Positions 22,250 through 33,872 of a stretch of 64,000 nucleotides of DNA are shown here, piece by piece. A program made the position numbers and the translations under genes. The first letter of the stretch is position 1, and each line of letters begins with the position of its first letter. Location: positions 148,541 to 212,540 of the forward strand of contig BLJB01000030.1 of the NCBI GenBank assembly GCA_013423325.1. Direction: 5' to 3'. The stretch comes from Usnea hakonensis. Lineage: Eukaryota; Ascomycota; Lecanoromycetes; Lecanorales; Parmeliaceae. The notes beneath the pieces were generated by a model. It had not been told where the DNA came from, did not search any database, and was given only the letters and a program-made list of their open reading frames with translations.

Positions 22250-23310
22250 GAGCACTCAGTTTGCACGAGCTTCTTCTACCGAGTCTGCATTGCTACTGAG
22301 CAGCGCTCCTGCCAACAGCAGTGCTTCTGTGACAGTGGCACTCGAGCTTTCGGCGCTACAACAACATTCCCTGTAGCATCTCCCAGTCACAGCAATGCCC
22401 CATCTCTCAGTGACTGCAACGCCCAATCTCCCAGCAGCAGCAGCAACAGCAGCCTTCCCAGTTTTCCAATAGCAGCAGTACTGACAGTAACAGCAGTGCC
22501 CAACCCCCCCCCTGGCAGCAGTGTTGACGACAGCAGCAGCATTTCCAGTACTTCCTGAAGCAGTAATGTTGACAGTGACAGCAGTGGTCAATGTCCCAAG
22601 AGCGTCTCCTGGAGACCGAGTACCCAATCTCCTGGTAGCAGCAGCAGCACCAGCTTTGCGGGATTCCCAGTAGCAGCATCATTGCCAGTGATAGTTGTAC
22701 CCAGTCTCCTGGCGATGACAATGCTCAAGCTCCGAGCAGCGGCAGCCTTCCCAATCTCCAACAGCAGCAGTGTGGGCTGTGACAACAGTGCTCAATCTCC
22801 CGGCGGCAGCAGCATTTCCTTCCAATAGCAGTGGCCAGTGACAGTAATGCCCAGTCTCCCCGCGCTGGCATTGCCGGTGAGAGCAGTGCCCAATCTCCTG
22901 GCGGAAGCAGTGCTCATGCTCTAAGCAGCAGCAGCTTCCCAGTACTTCCAACAGTAGCAGTGTTTCCAGTGACAGTGTTCCCAATCTCGCGGCGGCAGCA
23001 GCATTTCCAGTATTCTCAATAGCAGCAGTGCTGCCAGCGACAGTAGTGCCCAATCTCCGCGCGGCGGCATTGCCGGTGAGAGCAGTGCTCAATCTCCGAG
23101 AAGCAGCAGTAGCCCTTACAGTGCTTCCAGTATTAGCAGTATTGCCAGTGACAACAGTGGCCAGTTTTGCAGCGGCAGCAGCGTTTCCAGTACTCCATGT
23201 AGCAGCAGTGCCCAATCTCCCGGCGGAAGCAGTGCTCATGCTCTGAGCAGCAGCAGCTTACCCAGTACTTCCATCAGCAGTAGTGTTCCCAGTGACAGAA
23301 GCGACATCGG
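22250..23310. repeat. AGC-rich imperfect minisatellite field
   Basis: About 1 kb is built from imperfect repeats of phrases such as cagtgcccaatctcccggcg and gcagcagcagcttcccagta, with units of roughly 60-130 bp. Long frames are open on both strands, as expected of triplet-biased repeats, so I do not call a gene. It begins about 380 bases after the helicase stop codon. Bases 21,872-22,249 between them hold no feature I can see. Confidence 0.7.
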
Positions 23311-23339
23311 AAGTCTTAGGATGTGGGTTGGCAATTGTG

Positions 23340-23600
23340 CCGTGGTGTGGAGGACTGGTGTCGCGTCTGGTGTGGAGAACGGTGCTGGGGACGACGACGA
23401 TCTTTTGGTGTTGCCACTAATTGTTGTGGTAGGCAGTAAACAACAGGCAAATTGTCTGGAGGAGGACTGGTGTGGTGTGGGGGGTAGAGAAAGATGCCGG
23501 GAATGACGACGATCTTTTGGTGTTGTTACTGAAGGCTGGAGGACTGGTGCGGTGTCGGCGGCATAGTGTTGCGACTAATATTACGGTAGTAGGCAATTAC
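23340..23600. repeat. Degenerate tandem repeat, about 80-115 bp units
   Basis: Three imperfect units share ggaggactggtgtggtgt; the first two also share gacgacgatcttttggtgtt. The array separates two AGC-rich fields. No gene is visible. Confidence 0.55.
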
Positions 23601-23639
23601 ATTTGGATGTGAGTGCAGGATGTAAGTCTTCGATTATTT

Positions 23640-24240
23640 AGATTGCTAACATCTACTTGAACAGATCCCGGAAGAGAAAACACAAGGCTTCAAGTGTAGG
23701 AACAGGATTTCCAAGCGGCAGCAGTGTTGCAGTGACAGCAGCATTCTTCCAGCGGCAGCAGCACTCAATTTCTCAGCAGTTGTAGTGATTCCAACATTCC
23801 TGGCAGCATCTCCAAGCGCCAGCAGAGTTCTGGTGACAGTAGTGATCTGCCCAATGACAGCAGAACCTTGCACAGGGACAGCAGTACTCCAACTCCTAGC
23901 AGTAGTAGTGATCCCAAGATTCCCAGCAGCATCTCCAAGCGACAGCATGGTTCCTGCAACAGCAGCATTCTTCCAGCGGCAGCTAGGCTCCCAGCAAGAG
24001 TAGACCTCAAGTGACAATAGCAATCCTCCCAGTAACAGTAGAACTTTGTCCAGCGACAGCGGTGCAACCGACGGCAGCGGTACTCCATCTCTTATTCCGA
24101 CATTCCTAGCAGCATATCCAAGCGACAGCAGAGTCCAAGTGACAACAGGGCTCCTGGAGCGGCAGCTCGGCTCAAAGCGACAGCAGTCCTTCCCCAGCAG
24201 CACTCCTCCCAGCAGTATTTCTTCCCAGCGACAGTGATGC
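23640..24240. repeat. Second AGC-rich imperfect minisatellite field
   Basis: Imperfect units contain agcatctccaagcg followed by acagcag and then ttcttccagcggcag. Composition and style match the field at 22.25-23.3 kb, but the core phrases differ. Frames are open on both strands and none looks like a normal protein. Confidence 0.6.
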
Positions 24241-24311
24241 TTTTAGTGGTAGCATTGCTTGTACGCCCAGTAGGGGTAGCAGTAGCATGCATTTAAAACA
24301 GCTGTACGGTT

Positions 24312-24505
24312 GGTACTTTGCGTGGCAGTCGAGGATGCGTAGGTATGAGGAGGTAGGAGAGGTACTTTGCGCAGCAGTCGAGGATGCCTAGGCACGAGGA
24401 TGTAGGAAAGGTACTTTGCGCAGCAGTCGGATACCTAGGCACGAGGAGGTAGGAATGGTACTCTGCACAGCAGTCGTCAAGGATGCCTAGGTACGCAGAG
24501 AGAGC
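24312..24505. repeat. Four tandem units of about 48 bp
   Basis: Units begin at 24,312, 24,361, 24,410 and 24,457 with ggtact(t/c)tgcg..gcagtcg and continue with ggatgcctaggcacgagga and a gtaggaa-type end. Copies differ at several positions and in length (49, 49, 47). Confidence 0.8.
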
Positions 24506-26730
24506 ATTAGTGAGCGTTCATGGCGGCGAGAGAGGACAGGTACTCAGGTACAGATAGCACAGGTGGATATTCAGTCAGACAGATCTGTCAGCCGTGCTGT
24601 CTTCTGAGGAGCCGATGATGATGAGACCACGATTGATTGAATCGTGCTTGCATGAGACCGTGGGTAGTGAGTGCTGTCGGCTGAGCATGGCGGCGCCTAA
24701 AAGACTTATGGAAACGCGAGCTGGTGAGAACTGCAGGTTTCGCGAGTTGTAGGGGACCAAGTCAGAGTGATTATCTGCAAGTGGCCGTTCGTAGGTAAGA
24801 GAAAGAATTCAGCGGGAGAAAATTTAATAATTAAGAATCCAACTTATATCCTGAAAGTACCACAGGCCGTAATTAGGCAGCACGAGAAACCAAATAGTCA
24901 AATCAGGATGAACCACCTAATGACTGGGATGCGACAAGTTCTGCAGTCAAACATTTAATCGTCGATTGTTTTTATCGAGGGTAATAGTCGGCAAAATGTC
25001 ACGGAGTCAGGGCACAAGAGAGTGAATGATTTCTCATTCTGGTGCCCGAAGACACTGGTAAGAGCATTGCTTGAAATTGGTCTGATACTAATTGAGAATA
25101 GGGACTACCTTAGACTGGGCTAATATTGTTTCCTCAGAGGTCCTTAGAACCATGAGAGCGGATGTGGATGTAAGACATCGCAGATGGTAGACGCAGCGAA
25201 GATGTGTGCTGCTGGAGACAGCGACTTGTGGCCATAATTCGACAACCTTTGCGCCAGGCACCCCTGTTGTGTGAACAGAAACATCAGGATGCGAGCACTT
25301 GAGTGATATAGGTCAACTACCATCTACTTCGATTATGTGTGAGAGTCGAATCTTAATCAAGTTCAGCACACACACAAATCTCAAAAAAGCTCCATCCCAC
25401 ACGCGGCATCTGTTCAGTATATCAAGATTCGCGAGCAGAAGCAGCGAATATGCCAGGGCTGGGCATGTCAAGGTCCCTGCTTCATTCCAGTCTGTTGAGA
25501 ACGTGGTGGCGAGGCTGCTGCGTACGGATCTGGTTTGAGCGATTCAGCTCCACCATCGAAGGTACGTATGACGACCACGCGCAAACGTTCTCTGCTGACC
25601 GTGTAAATATAGTGCTCGTCATCTGGACAACGGAAAGTCCAAATTTGAGCCAAACCCAGGTGGCACTGAGGACATAAAGCTTGTGAAGGCGTACCAATCT
25701 CTCGAAGCTCTTCCTAGAATCAATGGGATATATGAGGCGCAGAACGGTCGCGTACCATCTCACAATCATGGTAAACCCTGGCAGCTTCTTGCTGTCACTT
25801 CATATCGATGATGATTGTTACATTTCGCTGCATATGGAGCAAGTTCAAACGCTTTCAGAATTGGTGTGCAGCGCTGCAGGATCTTTGTTCGAAAACTTCA
25901 GTCCTACTCTACACACACTCTCTATTGATCGTCCTGGAAAGGGGACTTCAAAGTCGCCTGTATCAGTCTTGAGAGGAGAATATTCTACGTGATGAGATCA
26001 GGTTATTTGAGTTGATAACAAAATCCTTTTTTGTTTCATTGTGTGAGGTCTTCTACGCGCGCCGATCCGTTTCGCTTTAAGCTTCGCATCGCCAACATAC
26101 TTTTAGGTAAGCGCAACCGTCTTGATTGGTACTAGAGATAGACTGATGCTACAAAATACCACCTTATGTTTGGAAAACTGGGATACGGCTCTTGGTGGGT
26201 AGGAACGATGGTTCATCATGTAAGGAAGCAGAAGAATCCTTCTGGGAAAGATCTCTGCTAAGTGCTACTAATCTATCTACTGTCTCGTCCCACTTTCCTG
26301 CTACTGAAGGACAAACATCAAGACCCCGGCGACCTTCCGAATTCCTGGATTTCCTCAACGAAGATGATTGCCGAAGAAAAAAACGTGGGAACAGAACAAG
26401 GCCTCAGGACTAGCGATGTACATTATGATAGAGTCCTAGCATCGAGCTTGCATGAAGACAGTGTAGCTGGCTAAACGAATCCAGCTTCCCCTTTGCCTGC
26501 CCCTCCAGAAATCCTGAATTCCTGCATGCCTGTCCCGGAAGCCCCCCTCAAAAAAAGAGAAGACCTGCCAGCGATACTGACGTGAAGTACACACGGCAAA
26601 TCTTGATCACGATCCGTCACATGGGAACTCAATGTGGTCTTCCTGACTCAGTCAATTGACAAGGAGCTTTGACACCTGTAGCTCACTTCCTTCATTTTGA
26701 GCGACGAGACACTCGAGACCCGGAAACCTG
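24506..26730. other. Stretch without a recognisable gene
   Basis: Short frames overlap on both strands around 25,300-26,000 and 26,190-26,470. A minus-strand segment near 25,650 (ATWVWLKFGLSVVQM) looks protein-like but cannot be extended. I see no domain, RNA or repeat that I can support. Confidence 0.4.
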
Positions 26731-27660
26731 TCACTCAGTGTTCATACCGCATACTCTGCTCACTGGATCGTCCTGTTGATCTCTTCCTCGATCTGGTGAC
26801 GATCTCCTGGGTTTGTCTTGGTCTTCCAGGATAGAGAGGATGTTGACGACATTATCTTGATATGCCGAGAACGACGACAGCTTATATTTTCTTATCAGCA
26901 TAGTCGAGGCTTTTTCGGAGCTTGTTGTTCTCTTCCTCCAGCTTTGCGGCTTTTTCCTGGGACCTTGTGACCTCTTCCTCGTCACTATCCTCCTCTACTG
27001 GATTCGATACTTGGGGAATTTGGGTGCTTTACGTTTAGTATTTTTCTCCCCGAGTAGTACGCACATCATATGGGTCCGTCACGGGGCTGATGCTTGAAGG
27101 AGCTGGAGTAGTTGTGGAATGGTAATTGGGGTCCAGGGGCTTGGTGACAAAGTCGGGCTTGTGCTTGATGCCCGTGGTGGATGATGCTGAACCTTCGTTG
27201 ATAGAGACAAATGCTGTATTGTACGGCTCCGGGCTTGTGGGATTCAGTCTTTTCTTAGGAGGTAGCTCCCCTAAAGCGTCCCAAGATTGTGGGAACTGTT
27301 ATTCGTCTGGGCATATATCTCCCAAACACCAACTCTGCTCATCTTTCGGGTTTCTTTTTGTTTGGCGTGCCTCTGGATCTGGATTCTCCAGGAGCGCTCG
27401 GAACTGTGCAGCAGTGAGTTTACAGGTCAGGCCCAGCCTTGCTCTTAGGTCTCCATGTAGCTGCCAACCGTGCCACACTGGGAATCTCAGCCTGCCCTCT
27501 TCATCGCGCACGACAGGAGCGGCTCCATATGGTTATGCTTTGGGCTAGGCACCCAGTCTTGCTGAAACTCTAGCTTCCAAAAGTCGTACCTTCTGGTCAT
27601 CCTCAATCTCAAAACATGGCATTTCCAGGAATCAGAAAGTACGCAATATGCTGCGCAGTA
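26731..27660 (-). pseudogene. Decayed member of an unrecognised gene family (copy C)
   Basis: This is the best-preserved copy. Reading from ~27,640 downward it encodes CFEIEDDQKVRLLEARVS. After two stops come LHGDLRARLGLTCKLTAAQF and WCLGDICPDE, followed by a stop and FPQSWDALGELPPKKRL. A proline/threonine-rich linker leads to an acidic coiled coil (KAAKLEEENNKLRKSLDYAD). A frameshift then leads to SAYQDNVVNIL. The GD.C/WD motif matches copies B and D, and the last segment matches copies A and B. Several stops and at least one frameshift show that it is broken. Function is unknown. The layout suggests a DNA- or protein-binding factor, but that is a guess. Confidence 0.6.
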
Positions 27661-28040
27661 TGTTGCTACTTCTGTATCTTCAGGCTGGTATGCGACGTCT
27701 TTATCCGGAAAATCATTGATGATGGGCCACTCAGGGGGATCCTCGTACCCAGTGCGTCGTTGAGTTGTTGATTTTCACTATCGAAAATTGGTCTCTGGTC
27801 TTGGTGGGCAATGCTGACATCTTTCAGCTTTATATGAGAGACTGGGATCTTGTCTCCCTTGGGAGTTGCCGTCTCCTTCTACATTGCGTATTCAAGCAAT
27901 TGTATGTAAGGATTCCTGGATGTATGTAGACATTCATGGATTGGAAGCATCAATGAGGTGATGTAAAAGAATCAAAGTGAGGTGGAGGTAGTGAGGTTTG
28001 TAATTAGGCGGAAGTCAGCGTTTGCGGTAATTCACCTCTC
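27661..28040. other. Gap between two relics
   Basis: No reading frame or repeat is supported here. It separates the copy C relic from the retroelement relic. Confidence 0.4.
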
Positions 28041-28412
28041 TTAGCGCAACTGAACGGTATCTACGCATGTACAGCCATTCATGGAGCAATTGAGCAATTG
28101 GATTTTCTCATTTTTTGGCTCTCTAGCAAGCACAAGTATCGCATGAAAAAGAACTAGCATACGCTGGGGAATCATGTTTGGGAATATACTTTTTCCCGGA
28201 GTCAAGAAGACTTCCGGGTTTTGTCCCGACGAGAGCGCCGGATATTTTGCTGAAGGTTGGGAAGATATGTCTGCTAAATAGCTGTAGCGTGGTATGAAAG
28301 TCTTCAATTGATCCCCATGAAAAATCGCCCGCATGCCTCTTCCATTTAGCTGTTCTAGTCGGAAAGAAAAACCATGGTAAACCCCGTAATTAAAAATACG
28401 GAGAAGTTTCAT
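28041..28412 (-). pseudogene. Probable C-terminal relic of a retroelement Pol protein
   Basis: The 123-residue minus-strand frame contains a hydrophobic run followed by GRGMRAIFHGDQLKTFIPR. This resembles the end of fungal Ty3/gypsy Pol proteins, where a small barrel after the integrase ends in a G-x-FHG-x-x-LK-x-F pattern. Further minus-strand fragments at 28,409-28,852 may be upstream parts but show no integrase or reverse-transcriptase motif. No long terminal repeats were found. The call rests on one short motif. Confidence 0.4.
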
Positions 28413-29556
28413 CCATCATGCTTCCAGTTTCCCAGTGTTTTCCTGGTAGAACATGGCCAAGTCTCCCAGGTGATGGGCAACTCGGCGAATTCTTTTATTG
28501 TAACGTGCTGTTTCTGGATTCTCCGTCGGTTCGAGTTTTCGGTATTAATGTCATGAATTTCAGAGTCGTGGTTCAGGTAATCCCTTACCATCTTGGCATG
28601 CTTGGTAGGATCGTCGCACTCTGCTGTCTAAGTACGGATCTCTCTTCCCGGTAATGCTAGTTGTCTTGCTGGATGGCCGAAGTCTTCTGCATTGACCCGA
28701 AAAGTATGGACTTTGGTGAGTAGCCTAGGTGGGTAACGGTTCTGGTATTGAAACACGCTGCTCCGCGATGAAGCTTGAGATCCTAGTCCCATGAAGAATG
28801 ATCTTTCTTGGTGAGTTGTCGCCACAATAGGACTGGAGGTTAGTAATTCCAAATATCAGATACTTCAGGTTCAGGGATGGAAAGCAAGATGCTTCGGAAC
28901 CACTGTTTCAGACATGGGTAGACGGCACGGTTGTGTGTCCTTTGCCCATCGCTACGGCGGCAGACTTTATGATGATTGTATATGGACTGCTTCTTCACCC
29001 GCATTTATACTTCAGCGAAATCATCTCATTGCAGTTCTATTCGTGATAGGTGAAACATCAGTCTGCTTCGTACTTTTGCACACATCGTTGGCTAGATATC
29101 GAAGCACAAGAACCTTCCTCTCCATATCATATCACTCCGTCATCGTCAGTAGTGATTACTACTCGTATTGTAGCTACTACTGTCGCCCCCACGACCACCA
29201 GAAAGATCAAGGGCAAGGATAGCTGTGACTCTTACAATCTTATGTTCTAGCACGGAAAAAATTCCGGTGCAAAGAATACGATGGCATCGTTTTCAATTAC
29301 TAGGAATGCGCACGGTAGGAGAGTACCGGTTCCGTTGAAAGAATGACACATAACGGTAAGCGAGGATACCTCAGGTGGTTACTGGGTCCTGGCGATGAAC
29401 GCAGAGTCGGTCATGGCTCTTTTGAGCTTCCTCTGCATGATCAAGATTAGTCCCATAGCCGCTGGAAGTGGAGAGATGGAGCTCGAGCCCAGGGGAGTCC
29501 CTCAAGGGGGAAGAAGCATAAGGGTCAGCGTTTCCGCTCTCCTCTCCAAAGAATGG

Positions 29557-29725
29557 TTGGAACTTGGAATTGGCAATTTCGCTTGTGTTGGATTCCCAGC
29601 ATTCTCTTAGCAGGGGTCGGGCCAGACACCAATTTGTATGATAAGTAGGACTGCTCCAGGGGAGCTTGAGCAGAGAGTTGATAATTTCTGAACCACTTCC
29701 ATATCCACTCATTTCAACAGCAAAG
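29557..29725 (+). repeat. Dispersed repeat R2, copy 1
   Basis: Bases 29,557-29,653 match 58,503-58,600 (shared phrase ggaattggcaatttcgcttg, ending tgtatgata..taggactg). Bases 29,635-29,725 match 32,800-32,905 (tgtatgataa..acgactgctccag, then acttcca.atccactcat). The two matches overlap at tgtatgata, so this copy is the most complete. Confidence 0.65.
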
Positions 29726-29989
29726 AGGGCCCAAGATGCTCAGAGGCCCCTCAGACTCCCCTCCTGCTATCGAGTGCCTCCCAAATGCCCAGGGCGTCAC
29801 GGCAATCAAAGCTGCGCTAGCCACAGTAAGTGTGTTGCTCACTCTTAGGTCAAAGACCATTCGAATAAGCTAGTATTACTTTGTCCACAATGTGTGCTAT
29901 GGCAGAGACATGTTGCATATGCGAGTCCCCCCTCCCTAGGAAATTCATCTAGATTGCTTCCTCTTGTCTTTATGATGGAGGTGACCGTG

Positions 29990-32310
29990 TGCACGCCACT
30001 TCAGGGACAAGCCTGTTCCCCTTGAGCCTTCCCATAGATTCAGAGGAGACCTGTCTAATGGGATCCGGGTGCTCTAACGAACCCTCTAGAAGAGAAGACG
30101 AAGTAATACGCACGTTTGTAGCACTTTTCTATTCTGTTAAAAAAAAAATAGGCGTGACCATACACTTCGCAGAGGAGGGAGAAGTTGGCCCCACGTGAGT
30201 ATGGAGATCTGCAGGAGGACTTACCCGGGGAAGGTTTGTGTGTGGTTTTGGAACTGTGTCGGGAGTCCCGCGAAGAAAGAGGAAATATGTCGTTTACACG
30301 GCGTCTGTAGGCGAGAGAATGAAAATGCCGGAGGACAGTGTTGTTTCTATGATACTTCAGCTTCAGTCCTCATCCTCCAGCTCTGCATTCTACTCGTTCA
30401 CACGGGCCTTGGGATACTCTCCGGGAAGTATGTGGGTAGCTCACGTATTCAGGGGTCACTCTAGTAGTGACGTGTAGAGCAGCCTTCCACTGGCAAGGTT
30501 TCTCTCCAATTCTCCTGTTTGTGTGCTTCGTTCTTTCTATGGCGGCACCGACGGGCGCAAGATGATGGTAATGGGACAGGGAGGAGCACATGCAGCCTCA
30601 TGGGGCGACCTGGAGGTCGAGATGTCTGCACTGTGCGAGCCCGTGATACAGAGAGTGTACTGCTCCATGGCCTCTACGTGTAGGTACTTCTGCTGTCAGT
30701 AAGTATCCAGCCTGCACGAAGAGATTTCTCAAAAGGCGTACCTGTACGAGAGGAGACCAACAAGCTGAAGCTCGATAAGAAGTATTGGCTGAACACTAGC
30801 GGAAAAATGGCTAGACGACGAGCCGGGAAGCGCCCCTAATATTTGGACTGGAATGCAGGAGCTACCTGGCGACGAAGGGCTACTTAGCAACTTAGACAAG
30901 AAGCATTCCATCCCCGTTGCAGTTTACCTCCTTTGTAACAGCATGGAAATGTAAGTAAAGACTGTGATAGTAGCAGAGCGCCCCTACTCCACAGACATCC
31001 ATTCTCGTATATCCTCAGCAACATTGTCTGACACACCTGAACTTAGGCCCAATCCATTTACTATAGGTGTGGCCCACGATCTCTGCTCCACCCTAGGGTG
31101 CAGATACCTGAAGGAGGAGAGCTGGTCCTAGGACTACTATCTGTATTTGGCCAGCGGTACGCTTGTGGTGGATTGCACAGTGTTCACCAAGCCTTGGTGT
31201 TCACTCATTCTTATCATTCATATTCTATGAGCGAAGCTGTGCCTTTCCAGAAGTGGATACGCAGCGCTCTGTAATGCAGTGCCTCAATTTCAAGCTCGAA
31301 GATGAAAGCTCGAAGATATGTATCATATGCACAGGGTCTCTAGCTTAGAATATAGTGAGATCCGTGTTCGGGAGCATGGGCAAAACCAGGTAAGAAGGAG
31401 TACCCCAGCCCTGCCGTGTAAGGCTCGTCGCAGTCCATCCTTAGTGCTGTAGCGAGATCATGCACGCACATCCCTCTCACTTACTCCGATTGCATCGCGC
31501 ACATGTGAAAACAGGGCTCCCTGCAGAAACTGCAGGTAGCATCGCCGTTGGAGCAGGCAGGACTCTAGTAGACGAGGTGGAGAGTGCCTATAAGGAAGTG
31601 GAGTCTTCCCATAGGCACCCTACTCCTACCGAAGCATACAATGAGTTCTCTAGGGCTTTTATAGAGTACAGAGAGCGCGTCCCATACGATCTTCTCGTTT
31701 CTTCAGTGGAGATTCTCGGAGACAGCTTCAACAAGACAGGAAAGAGCACGGAATGGGGAGGGAAACAGTAGTGGAAGAAGCCCGCTCCTTCTATATGGAA
31801 CTCGTCGAAGATGTCCGTGCTGTCTGAGGAGGGTGAGTGGGTGGACCAGAATGTCAAGGGAGAGGAAATGGAGCCTGCCTTGGCCGGGATGGTCCTGCTG
31901 ACCGGAAGCCGGAGGGGGAACAGGATGTCAGGCCCAAGAAAAAGAAGACGACAAAGAAGGTGATCAAGAAGGTAAAGAATGCAGGAGCCTCCCGTGCGGA
32001 TAGCGAGAGCAGGCCCCTTAACGCTGCGGCCTCCAGGTCCACCAGGCAAGGGGACGCGCTCAACGAGGAGGATCGCGGCGTCTTGCTGTCTGTCTCGTAC
32101 TCCTTATTGGAGACGAGCACCGAGGCGTCAGAGGCCTTGCGGTGCTACATTGGCGATACAGCGGACAGTCTCGTGGTGAAGACAGATAACATGGGCACTG
32201 TGCGTCGCCGTTATATGATACGCTAAGACTGGCAAGGACGCCTCTGCCATCCTAGGGGAAGACGCCAGGACCATCGATGAGGACTGCACTTTTCCCAGGC
32301 TCGTGAGGAA
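29990..32310 (+). pseudogene. Long broken plus-strand coding region, origin unknown
   Basis: Protein-like segments follow each other on the plus strand, split by stops and frame changes. Examples are VIRTFVALFYSVKKKIGVTI (30.1 kb), GDLEVEMSALCEPVIQRVY (30.6 kb), VFGQRYACGGLHSVHQALVF (31.2 kb) and YRERVPYDLLVSSVEILGDS (31.7 kb). A lysine-rich patch, RPKKKKTTKKVIKKVK, lies at 31.9 kb, and LLSVSYSLLETSTEASEALR lies at 32.1 kb. Composition and length suggest one or more former genes of several hundred codons. I recognise no domain. A viral or mobile-element origin is possible because the neighbouring blocks are similarly broken and rearranged, but nothing proves it. Repeat R2 copies stand near both ends (29.6 and 32.8 kb). 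Confidence 0.4.
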
Positions 32311-32333
32311 GATCGCTACAGTTTGATCCATCC

Positions 32334-32850
32334 CTATTGTGCCTTTCCACCAAAGCCGCAGCAAACAAATGCCCTTCGCTGGACGGAGCGCAGCCCATAC
32401 TTTTCCGCTAGGGATCTAGCGTCTATGGCTTTGACAGGGTCTTCCAATATCAGCCTTAGGTATTTCTTTCTGTGGTTGGCTTTCATGCCCGACAGATCTT
32501 GGTGCATCCATCTATTGAGCATCTTCACGGTGGGAGCGCTTCAACTCGGAGTCTTTACTTACGAAAGGGTGAGAGAAGAGCCTGCATCAGGACGTCCTCC
32601 CACGGCTCAAGGTCCCCATATACTTCAGGAGAGCCTTTCTTGTCCACTCGATGATATTCATGATGGCGGGGCACTCGGAAAGGAGCAGAGCTAAGTGGCC
32701 AGCGTCGCAAACGGGCTTTCTGCGGCAGATAGGGAAAGCTACTATCTTCACGGCGGATCTGAAGTCCTTATCTGTGGGCTTGGGTACTCTTAACCCGACT
32801 GTATGATAATTACGACTGCTCCAGAGGAGGATCTGGAGAGACAATTCATG
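32334..32850 (-). pseudogene. Broken minus-strand coding segment, tail-to-tail with the previous block
   Basis: Two frames read DKDFRSAVKIVAFPICRRK with CDAGHLALLLSECPAIMNII (32.7 kb), then GMKANHRKKYLRLILEDPVK (32.5 kb). One frame change is needed between them. The overlapping plus-strand frame at 32,323-32,694 is less protein-like, but the choice of strand is a judgement. No family is recognised. Confidence 0.35.
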
Positions 32851-32905
32851 CTTCCTGAGTGCACTGAACTACTTCCACATCCACTCATCACAACAGTAGT
32901 GTGCA
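32800..32905 (+). repeat. Dispersed repeat R2, copy 2 (partial)
   Basis: It matches 29,635-29,725 from tgtatgataa through ctgctccag to acttccacatccactcat. The upstream part shared by copies 1 and 3 is absent, so the three copies have different limits. Confidence 0.5.
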
Positions 32906-33330
32906 AAGAGCAACGCAGTTGCTTCACGCTCGTCTTCGAGGACTCGCAACGATAGGCAGAGAACCTAGCAAGGCACTGTTGCCACCACAAGAAGAAAGAC
33001 GTGCAAGCTCCCAACATCCGAGACATGTTCCGATACACTACAAAGCAGAGCATCAGGTCTCAGGAGAGGTTGAGGAAGAGCGCCGCTACAGCTCTAGAGA
33101 GAGGCGTGCAGATCCTATGTGATAGCGTATGCGATAACACGTACGCTACGCCTCTACCCGAGGCAAGTCTCCCGACAGTTGAGCCACGAATCAGCTAACT
33201 AATAGTTGAACCAGGTCAATTTGGTAGTTAGTTGGTTGGTTCCTACCATATATAAGTAGTTGGTGGACTGGTTCATAATAGTAATGGTTCGGATCAATGA
33301 TAATCCGACCCGGCTTGGCATGGATCTTGA

Positions 33331-33872
33331 TTTGGAAAGCTTGCTTTCTCCTTTACTTACCTGTTTGTTTGCCCTAAAAAGGCCGGGCGCTAAGGCCCGA
33401 AAGGGCCTTAGTGCACAGCACTGGCCAATCATATAATCGGATTCGACCTATCCAGAGCTCAAACAAACTCTAAATAGGCTTTATACCCGAATAGGAAAGT
33501 CTCAAGAACTTTTCTTCTCTAAAACTTTTTCAGTTTACTTTGATTCCTTTTCTTCTACGCACAATATGATAACAATATAAATAGGTAGAATTATAGAGTA
33601 AATAATACGCTTTTAAGTGATGCTTTATATGTGGATTTTGACCGCCTATTATAGGTTCTATATTAAAAAGAAGAAGTCAGTGGATTTGGGAGTAGATTTG
33701 GAAGTAGATTTGGAAGTAGATTTAAGAGTAGATTTAGAAGGGGGGTTTCAGGGGGTCTCCCCTTGAGAAAAAGATGGATTTGGGAGTAGATTTAGAAGGC
33801 CTCAAATTCGCCCCTAGGGATTTACAAGCTTTTCACTCTTCTAGGAAGTCCTACGCCCCAGTACATATTATG
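33331..33872 (+). repeat. 0.5-kb dispersed repeat, copy 1
   Basis: Runs from ttggaaagcttgctttctc to gtacatattatg and matches 41,205-41,739 in the same orientation over most of its length. Shared phrases include ggaa..tctcaagaacttttctt and attcgcccctagggattta. This copy has extra agtagattt units and lacks the 128-bp insertion found in the other. Confidence 0.85.
33387..33414. other. 12-bp hairpin with GAAA loop
   Basis: The arms gcgctaaggccc and gggccttagtgc pair over 12 positions with one G-T wobble, closing a GAAA tetraloop. It lies inside the repeat element at 33.2-34.2 kb and is absent from the second copy of the core. It is written the same way as an RNA hairpin or a rho-independent-style stem, but no T-run follows. 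Confidence 0.8.

Noticed and set aside
22256..23246. Long open frames on both strands in the AGC-rich field
   Set aside because: Triplet-biased repeats lack stops in several frames. The products are low-complexity Ser/Ala/Cys strings without domains.
29557..32905. A complete LTR retrotransposon with R2 as its terminal repeats
   Set aside because: No reverse transcriptase, integrase or protease motif is visible inside, and the third R2 copy has different limits. It is kept only as a weak possibility in the findings.
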